Source: JBBEAM01 sp040882845 (GTDB lineage Bacteria > Pseudomonadota > Alphaproteobacteria > Kiloniellales > DSM-21159). From it: DNA of 64,000 nt. The DNA is taken from positions 496,001 through 560,000 of the forward strand of contig JBBEAM010000009.1 of the NCBI GenBank assembly GCA_040882845.1, in the 5' to 3' direction. The position numbers were made by a program, and so were the translations under genes. The notes below the pieces were generated by a model. That model saw only the letters and a list, made by a program, of their open reading frames with translations, was not told the DNA's origin and ran no database searches. Position 1 is the stretch's first letter. Each line of letters starts with the position of its first letter. Positions 47,683 through 54,787 of the stretch are shown here, piece after piece.

Positions 47683-49587
47683 CTACGGCTCGCGCAGCAA
47701 GCTGGCCGTGTGGTAGGCCAGCAGTTGACCGAAGCGGGCGGATCCGATCGGCATGCCATGGGTGCGCTGGATAATGTCGAGATCGGGCGCGGCGTTCCCC
47801 TCGACCAGATACCAGCCAGACTCCAACAGGGCGATATCCCAGCCGACGAAGACCCGGGTATCGAAGGCCTCGTGCGCGCGGCGGGCGAGCGAAACCGCCT
47901 CCTCCCAGCGCGGCAGGACCCTGCCGGCGATCCGCGCGCCGTTGTCGGGATGAACTTCGTACCAAGCCGGCGCGGCGCGCAGGCCCATGCTGGTGGCGGC
48001 GCCGAGCATGCCGCTGCCGACCTCGACCTTCGCGGCGAGGCCGCCGGCATGGAAGTTATCGACCACGCTGCGCGTGCCGCGGCTGAAGCGCATCGCCGCG
48101 TTGGTGATTTCAACCTCGCCGCGTTCGTCGATGCAGGTGACGACCCGGACAGTTGCCAGCGCGCCACCGCTCAGGCCGGCAAGCTGCGGGTGGTTTCTGG
48201 CGGCGGGCTGAACCAGGCACCCTCCCTTGTAGCGGCGCGTTCTGAAGCGGCTAAGCAGATCCGTTGCGGTCATCCGCGCGCCGTCGCCGCCGAGATAGCT
48301 GCCGTCTTCAAGGAATTGCCACCTCTCAGCCCCGCTGCCGCCCTTGCCCTTGTTCGGCTTGACGAAGAGATCCTCCCGGGGCAGCGCGCCGTCGCGCGCA
48401 ACGCCGCCGCGCAGGCAGCCATCCTCCGCCACCAACAGGAAATAAGGCAGCGTCGGGAGGCCGTGGTCGAGGCAGCGGTCGATGAAATCCGCCTTGTCCG
48501 TCAGCGGCGAGAGACGGGAACTCAGGCTCCTCTGCCGCTTGATGAAACGGTAAAGACCGCGCTTCGTTTCGTAGCGCTGCAGATAGCCGGCGGCGCGGCC
48601 ACGGCGGTCGTCGAGGTAAAGCTCGAACATGTAGTAGGCGCGTGGCGCGATCGATTTCGTCAGTCCGAGCTCAAGCTGCTCGCCGGCCTGGCGGAGCAGC
48701 CCCTTGCCATGCTGCCGGCTAATCGCCGGGCCGATCAGCAGCGTGTAGTAAAGCGCCGTGGCGCAGACCTGCAGCGGCCAGAGAGCGATCTGGCAGAGCA
48801 GGTTGACACGCGCATTCCGGTCATCCAGGCGCCAGCGCGTATGACGATAGGCAGCGTGCAGGAATGCGGCGTTGGAGGCGCTGCCGCGCGCGACGCTCGG
48901 ACTGCGTGCCAGCCAGCGTTCGGTATAGCTGCGCGACGGGTTGAAGGCGACGGCGAAAACCTTGGCAAGGGGCCGCGGCGCCGTGTCGAAGGGCCGCCAT
49001 AGCGCGCCGGCGACGAGATCGAGCGCGAGCAGGGTCAGACCGATGAAATAGGCCGCCAGGCACAGCAGCTCCAGAACCTCGTCCGCCGAGCCCAGCAGGC
49101 CGAGCGAGATCGAGGTGAGTTGGAGCAGGCCGCCATCGGCGAGATCGGCCAGGAAAGCCACGCAGTGCATGACGAAGCCGGCATACAGGAAGCTGCGGCA
49201 CCGCCCGAGCGGGTGGGCAGTACGCTCGATCAGCAGGATCGCGGTGGCGGCCGCGCTCCAGGCCGCCAGGGCCGGATAGTCGAAGGAGCCCGACTCGGGC
49301 AAGGTCTCGAAGATCACCTCGGTGAGCAACGCCAGGGCAACCAAGACCAAGCCGAGCGAAGCGATACCCCAAACAATCCGCTGTTTTTGCTCTTGGCTGT
49401 GGTGCAGGCAGATCGAGAGGCAGGGGAGACCGAGCAGACCGAGCAGGAGCGCCTGCACCACCGAAAGCGGCCCGCGTTCCGACCACAGGGGCGTTCCCGT
49501 CATCACCTGCAACGCAAAGGCCGCGAGCACCACCGCCGCGAAGACGAAAGCGAGCGCCATCGGTAGTTTCGCGAGCTTCGAGTCCAT
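47683..49587 (-). CDS. Membrane protein with a sugar-transfer-associated ATP-grasp domain
   Basis: 634 residues. The first 200 hold about six hydrophobic segments (LPMALAFVFAAVVLAAFAL; VWGIASLGLVLVALALLTEVIF; LLCLAAYFIGLTLLALDLVAGAL), and another lies near 265-290. From about residue 340 there is an ATP-grasp domain of the sugar-transfer-associated type: FVKPNKGKGGSG (nucleotide-binding loop), GGALATVRVVT, and the C-terminal metal-binding WYLVEGNAAPDLDIIQ. ATP-grasp enzymes form amide or ester bonds from carboxylates and are common in polysaccharide and peptide modification clusters. The fusion to a long membrane domain is unusual. No neighbouring sugar genes help assign a substrate. Confidence 0.82.
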   Translation of the reverse strand: MDSKLAKLPMALAFVFAAVVLAAFALQVMTGTPLWSERGPLSVVQALLLGLLGLPCLSICLHHSQEQKQRIVWGIASLGLVLVALALLTEVIFETLPESGSFDYPALAAWSAAATAILLIERTAHPLGRCRSFLYAGFVMHCVAFLADLADGGLLQLTSISLGLLGSADEVLELLCLAAYFIGLTLLALDLVAGALWRPFDTAPRPLAKVFAVAFNPSRSYTERWLARSPSVARGSASNAAFLHAAYRHTRWRLDDRNARVNLLCQIALWPLQVCATALYYTLLIGPAISRQHGKGLLRQAGEQLELGLTKSIAPRAYYMFELYLDDRRGRAAGYLQRYETKRGLYRFIKRQRSLSSRLSPLTDKADFIDRCLDHGLPTLPYFLLVAEDGCLRGGVARDGALPREDLFVKPNKGKGGSGAERWQFLEDGSYLGGDGARMTATDLLSRFRTRRYKGGCLVQPAARNHPQLAGLSGGALATVRVVTCIDERGEVEITNAAMRFSRGTRSVVDNFHAGGLAAKVEVGSGMLGAATSMGLRAAPAWYEVHPDNGARIAGRVLPRWEEAVSLARRAHEAFDTRVFVGWDIALLESGWYLVEGNAAPDLDIIQRTHGMPIGSARFGQLLAYHTASLLREP

Positions 49588-50207
49588 TTTTATCCTGGCC
49601 GGTCTGGCAACGGAATTATGACAACAAAAAACGATATCGCGGGCGCGGCGTCAACTGGCCTCGGGCCCCATTCAGCCCAGCCTGCTCCACCTTGCCGGAA
49701 CATCTGGTCCGAAACTTACTGAATCTAAGAAGCATACTTGCAATTGCCTCCTACCTCCAGAGTGATACTCGGGGCAGCCATTTCTACTCCTCGCGCGGCA
49801 GCGCAAGCGGTGGGACGCCTGGCTGCCGGTTGCTGCGCCTGCGGATGCCTTGAATCAGCCGCTTTCTGCGCAGGGTCGCTCCCTGTCAGATCTGGGCATC
49901 GGTGGTGTTCGGCGGCATGCGTTGAGGTTGTTCGCCCGGCTCCTTGTCACGGGCGCCGTTACAGGGATTACAATCGATCCGGTCTTCGCGCCACTCCTGC
50001 TGCTCGAGCTGGCAGATTCCCGCGTAAGGCATATCTTCCTCCCGGTGGAGATACGCCCGCTACAAACCCCACCGCAGAATGGGAGAAGACGATCGGAGGA
50101 TACTGAATCTCGATATGAGGCCGGGCGAGCGGAGCGCGACGACGGCGCGGCGCTCCGGTTTCCCACAGCGCGGCGGGGTGCCGGCTAGATTATGTTTGGA
50201 AGTTTCA
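49588..50207. other. 620-base intergenic region with one small candidate gene
   Basis: The region separates the ATP-grasp gene from tRNA-Val. I support only the small reverse-strand frame at 49886-50032. Two forward-strand frames (49738-50106 and 49850-50188) have no recognisable domains and poor starts. The left half must hold the promoter of the ATP-grasp gene. Confidence 0.5.
49886..50032 (-). CDS. Small CxxC-containing protein, hypothetical
   Basis: A 48-residue reading frame starting at ATG 50032, with GGGAGGAAGAT just upstream, a strong ribosome site. Hydrophilic and rich in Glu/Gln/Asp/Arg (QLEQQEWREDR). It contains a CNPC pair that could bind metal or be redox active, plus an upstream Cys. 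High-GC codon choice fits the host genome. I do not recognise a family. The long intergenic region could otherwise be untranslated. Confidence 0.45.
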   Translation of the reverse strand: MPYAGICQLEQQEWREDRIDCNPCNGARDKEPGEQPQRMPPNTTDAQI

Positions 50208-50282
50208 TGGTGGGCACGGCTGGGATTGAACCAGCGACCCCTACGATGTCAACGTAGTGCTCTCCCGCTGAGCTACGCGCCC
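50208..50282 (-). tRNA. tRNA-Val (anticodon GAC)
   Basis: The complete cloverleaf reads on the reverse strand: acceptor GGGCGCG pairing with CGTGCCC (one G-U), D-stem GCTC/GAGC, anticodon stem CTACG/CGTAG around the loop TTGACAT (anticodon GAC), TpsiC arm GCTGG-TTCAATC-CCAGC, discriminator A, and the 3' CCA encoded in the DNA. Length 75 bases with CCA. Confidence 0.97.
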
Positions 50283-50332
50283 TCACCATGGCAGGCGGCC
50301 GGGGCGGCAAGCGCTGCCCGAACCGGAACGGG

Positions 50333-50361
50333 GAGATAGCACCTGCCTCGCGGCTTGGCAA
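50333..50361 (-). promoter_or_regulatory. Sigma-70-type promoter of the tRNA-Val gene
   Basis: On the reverse strand a -35 TTGCCA (50356-50361) and a -10 TATCTC (50333-50338) are spaced by 17 bases, with the tRNA 5' end about 50 bases downstream. Element quality is moderate, but position and spacing fit. Confidence 0.5.
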
Positions 50362-50526
50362 GTCCACCTGACATGTCCCAGGGCATGTCCCGGAGGGGTG
50401 TCGCGGGCCAGTTACCGCGCGCGCCGGCACACCGCCTCCGCCGGCTCCGGAAAACCCGCCGCTGCCGCCGAATTCGCGCGCGATCCAGGTGACAGCCCGC
50501 CCACTTTAGGCTATCCAAAACGGACT

Positions 50527-51459
50527 GTGCACGACCTGCCCGCCATCGAGCCCCGAGGGGGCGACCCGAGAGGGGAAGACGCGCGCGAAGCCGCGTCCTT
50601 CGAGGTTTTGCGTCCAGAGGCGCAGAGCCTGCCGCTGGTCGTCGCCTCGCCGCACAGCGGCCGCGCCTATCCCGAGGCCTTCCTCGCGGCTTCCAGGCTG
50701 TCGCCGCTCGACCTGCGCCGCTCCGAGGATTCCTTCGTCGACGAGATCTTTCTCGGCGCCGTCAAGCTTGGCGCGCCGCTGCTGCGTGCGCTCTTCCCGC
50801 GTGCCTATGTGGATCCCAACCGCGAACCCTATGAGCTCGACCCGGCGATGTTCGCCGGCCCGCTGCCGGACTATGTCAACCGCCGTTCGCCGCGCGTTTC
50901 GGCCGGACTTGGCACCATCGCCCGGGTGGTCGCCAACGGCGCCGAGATCTATCGCGAGCCGCTGGACTTCGCCGAGGCCCTGGCGCGAATCGAGCGCCAC
51001 TACTGGCCCTACCACGCCGCCCTGAAGGACCTGGTGGAGCAAACCCGCGCCGCCTTCGGCTGCTGCATCCTGCTCGACTGCCACTCCATGCCGTCGAGCA
51101 ACGACGTCAACCCCGACAGCGACGGCAAGCGGCCGCGCGGGCCCAAGGCGCTCGACGTCGTGCTCGGCAACTGCCACGGCGCGGCCTGCGCGCCGCGGGT
51201 CACCGACAGCGTCGCGGCGACGCTGGAGCGGCTGGGCTACAGCGTCGGGCGCAACGTCCCCTATTCCGGCGGCTTCGTCACCCGCCACTACGGCCGGCCC
51301 GAGGCCGGGCTGCACTCCCTGCAGATCGAGATCAACCGGGCCCTCTACATGGACGAGGAGGAGATCACGCGGAAATCCGGCCTGCGCTTCCTGGCCGAGC
51401 AGATGAACGAGGTGGTCCGGGCGCTGGGCGAGATCCCGCCGGAGACGCTGCGGCCCTAA
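50527..51459 (+). CDS. N-formylglutamate amidohydrolase (HutG-like)
   Basis: 310 residues from GTG 50527. The metal-binding core has VVASPHSGRAYPE near residue 38, RSEDSFVDEI, and ILLDCHSMPS; the C-terminal segment has GGFVTRHYGRPEAGLHSLQIEINRALYMD, all characteristic of N-formylglutamate amidohydrolases. These enzymes release formate from N-formylglutamate (histidine breakdown) or act on related N-formyl amino acids. No hut genes are adjacent, so histidine degradation is uncertain. The ribosome site is weak; the frame extends to 50398, but without better evidence. It ends 3 bases before the GNAT gene. Confidence 0.8.
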   Translation: MHDLPAIEPRGGDPRGEDAREAASFEVLRPEAQSLPLVVASPHSGRAYPEAFLAASRLSPLDLRRSEDSFVDEIFLGAVKLGAPLLRALFPRAYVDPNREPYELDPAMFAGPLPDYVNRRSPRVSAGLGTIARVVANGAEIYREPLDFAEALARIERHYWPYHAALKDLVEQTRAAFGCCILLDCHSMPSSNDVNPDSDGKRPRGPKALDVVLGNCHGAACAPRVTDSVAATLERLGYSVGRNVPYSGGFVTRHYGRPEAGLHSLQIEINRALYMDEEEITRKSGLRFLAEQMNEVVRALGEIPPETLRP

Positions 51460-51462
51460 GCC

Positions 51463-52026
51463 ATGTCTCAGGCACGGCACAGCTCACCTTCCTCACCGCC
51501 GGTTTCGCTGCGCCCTGCCGCGGCGGAGGATTTCCACGCGATCGCCGAGATCTACGGGCATTTCGTGCTGCACGGCCTGGCCTCCTTCGAGGAGGTCGCC
51601 CCCGACGCGGCGGAGCTGCGCCGCCGCTGGCTGGCCCTGACGGAGAAAGACTATCCCTACCTCGTCGCCGTGCAGGGCGCGCACGTCCTGGGCTACGCCT
51701 ATGCCGGACCCTACCGGCCGCGCCCGGCCTACCGCTTCACCGTGGAGAATTCCGTCTACGTGGCGCCGGACAACGGCCGTCACGGCCTCGGCGGCAGGCT
51801 ACTCGACGCCTTGATCGCGGCCTGCGAGGCGGCGGAGTTCCGCCAGATGATCGCGATCATCGGCGACAGCGCCAACGCCGCCTCGATCGGCCTGCACCGC
51901 TCCCGCGGCTTCGTGGAGGTCGGCACCTTCAAGGATGTCGGGTTCAAGCACGGACGCTGGGTCGATTCCGTGCTGATGCAGCGCGCCCTCGGCGGTGGCG
52001 GCCAGACTCTGCCACAAAATCTCTAA
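51463..52026 (+). CDS. GNAT N-acetyltransferase, phosphinothricin acetyltransferase type
   Basis: 187 residues. Acetyl-CoA-binding core: VENSVYVAPDNGRHGLGGRLLDALIAACEAA (motif A with the Q/RxxGxG-like RHGLGG), preceded by YLVAVQGAHVLGYAYAGPYRPRPAYRFT, and ending GFVEVGTFKDVGFKHGRWVDSVLM. The family acetylates the amino group of phosphinothricin, methionine sulfoximine or related amines. It starts 3 bases after the amidohydrolase stop and is likely co-transcribed. Functional link to the amidohydrolase is unknown. Confidence 0.87.
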   Translation: MSQARHSSPSSPPVSLRPAAAEDFHAIAEIYGHFVLHGLASFEEVAPDAAELRRRWLALTEKDYPYLVAVQGAHVLGYAYAGPYRPRPAYRFTVENSVYVAPDNGRHGLGGRLLDALIAACEAAEFRQMIAIIGDSANAASIGLHRSRGFVEVGTFKDVGFKHGRWVDSVLMQRALGGGGQTLPQNL

Positions 52027-52050
52027 GCTTTTGGAAAAAGGAAGAAAAAA

Positions 52051-52073
52051 GGGCCGCGCACATGGCGCGGCCC
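52051..52073 (-). terminator. Hairpin terminator (strong on the reverse strand)
   Basis: A perfect 9-base stem GGGCCGCGC/GCGCGGCCC with a 5-base loop. On the reverse strand it is followed by six T, as for a Rho-independent terminator; on the forward strand no T run follows. It lies 290 bases past the ankyrin gene on that strand. It may also protect the 3' end of the GNAT transcript. Confidence 0.7.
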
Positions 52074-52363
52074 AAGTCTAGGGAGGAAACGCCATAGAGA
52101 CGTTACGGATGGAGCGATGGCGGACGGCTATCGCCCCATACCGCACTGCACAATATGATTGCCGCGTGAGATTCTGGCAAACAAAAAGTGTATGCGGCTG
52201 AAATTATTTGTTTTTATTCCATCTCGGAAAAAGCCAAGTCTCTGTCATGACAAAGTATTTTGCGGCGCAGCATGATGAATACCCTTCGCTAAATGCCGCA
52301 AGACCCCGAGCAAGGAGAGCAGGATCTCCACAGCCGGCTGCGTCGGCTTGCTGCAGGCTTGCT
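52074..52363. other. AT-rich 3' region without a gene, between the terminator and the ankyrin gene
   Basis: About 290 bases; with the terminator it makes a 337-base gap. It is visibly richer in A+T than its neighbours. I find no convincing reading frame. It may be a long 3' untranslated region of the ankyrin gene. Confidence 0.4.
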
Positions 52364-52747
52364 CTAGGCTGAGCCCGCGCCGCGCAGCAGGGAGAGGATT
52401 TCCTGCGGAGACTCCGCCCATTTCGCCCAGTCCCGGGCCGTCAGGCCCCACCTGTTGCCCTGCGCCGGGTCGGCGCCGGCCTGAAGCAGGGTGGCGACCA
52501 CCTCGGCATCGCCCTTGGCGGCAGCGGCCATCAGCGGCGTATTGCCGGCATCGCAGCTGCGTCCGCTCTCGGCGCCGCGCTCCAGCAGCAGTGCGACCAG
52601 GGCGAGATCGCCCTTGCCGGCGGCCGCGTAAAGCAGGCTGACGCCGCTGCCGTCGCGGGTCCCGGCATCCGCCCCGGCATCGAGAGCCCGTTGCAGCCCC
52701 TCCGCGTCGCCGCGGTCGATCAGTGCGAAGAGTTCGGCTTTCTCCAT
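52364..52747 (-). CDS. Ankyrin-repeat protein
   Basis: 127 residues made of about three to four ankyrin repeats: GDAEGLQRALDAGADAGTRDGSG, VSLLYAAAGKGDLALVALLLERGAE, TPLMAAAAKGDAEVVATLLQAGADP, then a capping NRWGLTARDWAKW. No signal peptide and no other domain. It mediates protein contacts in the cytoplasm; the partner is unknown. ATG 52747 begins the first repeat; the frame extends upstream to 54229 on this strand but as an antisense shadow of the aminotransferase gene. It is divergent from that gene (120-base gap). Confidence 0.82.
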   Translation of the reverse strand: MEKAELFALIDRGDAEGLQRALDAGADAGTRDGSGVSLLYAAAGKGDLALVALLLERGAESGRSCDAGNTPLMAAAAKGDAEVVATLLQAGADPAQGNRWGLTARDWAKWAESPQEILSLLRGAGSA

Positions 52748-52867
52748 GCCCCCTACATGCGGCAGGGTTTTTGCAGCGGTCAAGTCCCTTCGCCCGGCCC
52801 TGTGGCATGGCGCGGAGGCCTCGGCTATAAGGGGGCGCTCGCACAGTTCCTCGGGGGGAAATCCGCA

Positions 52868-54052
52868 ATGACCATAGACGTCGCGCGCGCCCGCGCCGAA
52901 ACGCCCGGCTGCGCCCAGCGCACCCACCTCAACAACGCCGGCGCCGGGCTGATGCCGCAGGCGGTGCTCGACGCGCAGATCGCCCACCTGCGCCTGGAGG
53001 CCGAGATCGGCGGCTACGAGGCCCATGCCGCGGCCCAGGACAAGGTGGACGCGGCCTATGCCGCCGTCGCCCGGCTGCTCAACTGCGCCCCGACCGAGGT
53101 GGCGCTGATGGAAAACGCCACGGCGGCCTGGTCCGGCGCCTTCTCGGCCTTCACCTTCGAGCCGGGCGACCGCATCCTGACCGCCGAGGCCGAATATTCG
53201 GCCAATTTCATCGCCTATCTGCAGGCGGCACGGCGCTGCGAGGTAAAGATCGAGCCGGTGCCGAGCGAGGATAACGGCCAGCTGGACGTCGCCGCGCTGC
53301 AGAACATGATCGACGACAGGGTGAAGCTGATCGGCGTCACCCATGTGCCGACCAACGGCGGCCTGGTCAATCCGGCCGAAGAGATCGGCCAGGTGGCGTG
53401 CGCGGCCGGCATCCCCTACCTGATCGACGCTTGCCAGTCGGCCGGTCAGCTCGACCTCAATGTCGAGAAGATCGGCTGCGACCTGCTGTCGGTGACCGGC
53501 CGAAAGTATCTGCGCGGACCGCGCGGCAGCGGCTTTCTCTATGTCCGGCAGTCCTTCCTCGAGGCGCGCAACCTGGAGCCGGCAATCCTCGACATGCACG
53601 GCGCCGAGTGGGTCGAGCCGGACGACTACCGGGTGCTGCCAAACGCACGCCGCTTCGAGAACTGGGAGTTCAACTATGCCGCAGTGATCGGTCTCGGCGT
53701 CGCCGTGGACTATGCGCTCTCCTGGGGCCTGCCGGCGATCGAGGCGCGCGTTATCGGCCTTGCTGACAGCCTGCGCGCGCAGGCGGCGGAGATCCCCGGC
53801 ATCGCGGTGCATGACCTGGGCACCAAGCGCTGCGGCATCTGCAGCCTCTCCAGCGACCGCGTGGACTCCAAGGAGATCAAGGCGAGGATGACGGAGCGCG
53901 GCATCAATACCTCGGTCAGTCCGCAGACCTCGACCCTGCTGGATACGCGCAAGCGGAACCTGCCGCCGGTGCTGCGCGCCTCGGTCCACTACTACAACAG
54001 CGAAGCGGAGGTGGAGCGCTTCATCTCCGCCCTGGCCGAAATCGCCGCTTAG
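52868..54052 (+). CDS. Class V PLP-dependent aminotransferase/desulfurase-like enzyme
   Basis: A 394-residue fold-type I PLP enzyme. The N-terminus has THLNNAGAGLMP (a class V signature). The cofactor region reads LIDACQSAGQLDLN, and the Schiff-base Lys lies in SVTGRKYLRGPRGSGFLYV near residue 218. C-terminal VHYYNSEAEVERFI is typical. The branch resembles isopenicillin-N-epimerase-like and selenocysteine lyase-like proteins more than IscS, since there is no Cys loop like that of IscS. Reaction unknown; epimerisation, transamination or C-S cleavage are possible. ATG 52868 has GGGGGGAAA upstream. Confidence 0.85.
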   Translation: MTIDVARARAETPGCAQRTHLNNAGAGLMPQAVLDAQIAHLRLEAEIGGYEAHAAAQDKVDAAYAAVARLLNCAPTEVALMENATAAWSGAFSAFTFEPGDRILTAEAEYSANFIAYLQAARRCEVKIEPVPSEDNGQLDVAALQNMIDDRVKLIGVTHVPTNGGLVNPAEEIGQVACAAGIPYLIDACQSAGQLDLNVEKIGCDLLSVTGRKYLRGPRGSGFLYVRQSFLEARNLEPAILDMHGAEWVEPDDYRVLPNARRFENWEFNYAAVIGLGVAVDYALSWGLPAIEARVIGLADSLRAQAAEIPGIAVHDLGTKRCGICSLSSDRVDSKEIKARMTERGINTSVSPQTSTLLDTRKRNLPPVLRASVHYYNSEAEVERFISALAEIAA

Positions 54053-54128
54053 CAGCCCACCACTACGCTTGCCTGTCGGCCTGGGTCTTTCCATACTCCG
54101 GCTGCAACCAAGCGGTGCGGGGGAAACG

Positions 54129-54782
54129 ATGCACAGATGCTCATTTTGGCTGGCTGGCGCGCTCGGCGTTCTGAGCGCCAGCGGCGGCGCCCTGGCGCAG
54201 GAGCCCGTCGCCATCGTCGAGGAAGCCACCGGCAGCGAACCGGCGCTGCAGCTCTTCGATACCCTGGCGGAAGGCCAGGAAATCGCGCTGCAGGATGGCG
54301 GCTCCCTGGTGATCGGTTATTTCCGCTCCTGCATCCGCGAGAGCATCTCCGGCGGCCAGGTGGTAATCGGCAAGGAGGAAAGCCGGATCGCCGAAGGCTC
54401 CGTGACTCGCGAGACGGTTTCCTGCGCCGGCGGCGAGGCGACCCTTGCCGACAGCGAAGCTGCCGAAAGCGGCGCCCTGGTGCTGCGCGCGCCGCCGGAA
54501 GGCGGGGAGGAGAAGCCGCTCAAGGTCTTCTCCGCGACGCCGATCTTCCTGATCTCCGGCGCCGAGTCCGGCGAGCTGACGATTCGCCGCCTCGACCGCG
54601 CGGCGCAGGATGTCATGCTTCGCGTCCAGGACGGCGCGCTCGATCTCGAGCAGACCGGCCAGGCGCTGCGGATGGGCGGTCTCTACGAAGCCCGCTACGG
54701 CGAGCGCAGCGTCCGTTTCGAAATCGACCCGCGCGCGCGCCACCGCGGCGGCCCCATGATCGGCAGGCTGGTTCCGCTCTAG
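54129..54782 (+). CDS. Secreted protein paired with the adenylate cyclase, possibly FecR-like
   Basis: 217 residues with a signal peptide (CSFWLAGALGVLSASGGALAQ) and a beta-rich domain. The stretch ALQLFDTLAEGQEIALQDGGSLVIGYFRSC resembles the core of FecR-type domains, with a Cys pair (Cys near 64 and 98) that could form a disulfide. It ends 5 bases before the CHASE2 cyclase gene. FecR-like secreted proteins often sit beside CHASE2 cyclases, suggesting a periplasmic sensor partner; that is inferred. ATG 54129 is preferred to 54069 because the signal peptide begins there. Confidence 0.65.
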   Translation: MHRCSFWLAGALGVLSASGGALAQEPVAIVEEATGSEPALQLFDTLAEGQEIALQDGGSLVIGYFRSCIRESISGGQVVIGKEESRIAEGSVTRETVSCAGGEATLADSEAAESGALVLRAPPEGGEEKPLKVFSATPIFLISGAESGELTIRRLDRAAQDVMLRVQDGALDLEQTGQALRMGGLYEARYGERSVRFEIDPRARHRGGPMIGRLVPL

Positions 54783-54787
54783 CGGCG

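Noticed and set aside
49738..50188. Two forward frames in the gap before tRNA-Val
   Set aside because: No ribosome site, no domain, and they overlap each other in different frames.
50208..50526. tRNA-Val as an integration site for a mobile element
   Set aside because: No integrase, no repeat of the tRNA 3' end and no composition change next to it.
52748..54229. Reverse-strand extension of the ankyrin frame up to 54229
   Set aside because: Antisense to the class V aminotransferase. Only the last 127 codons, from ATG 52747, hold real ankyrin repeats.
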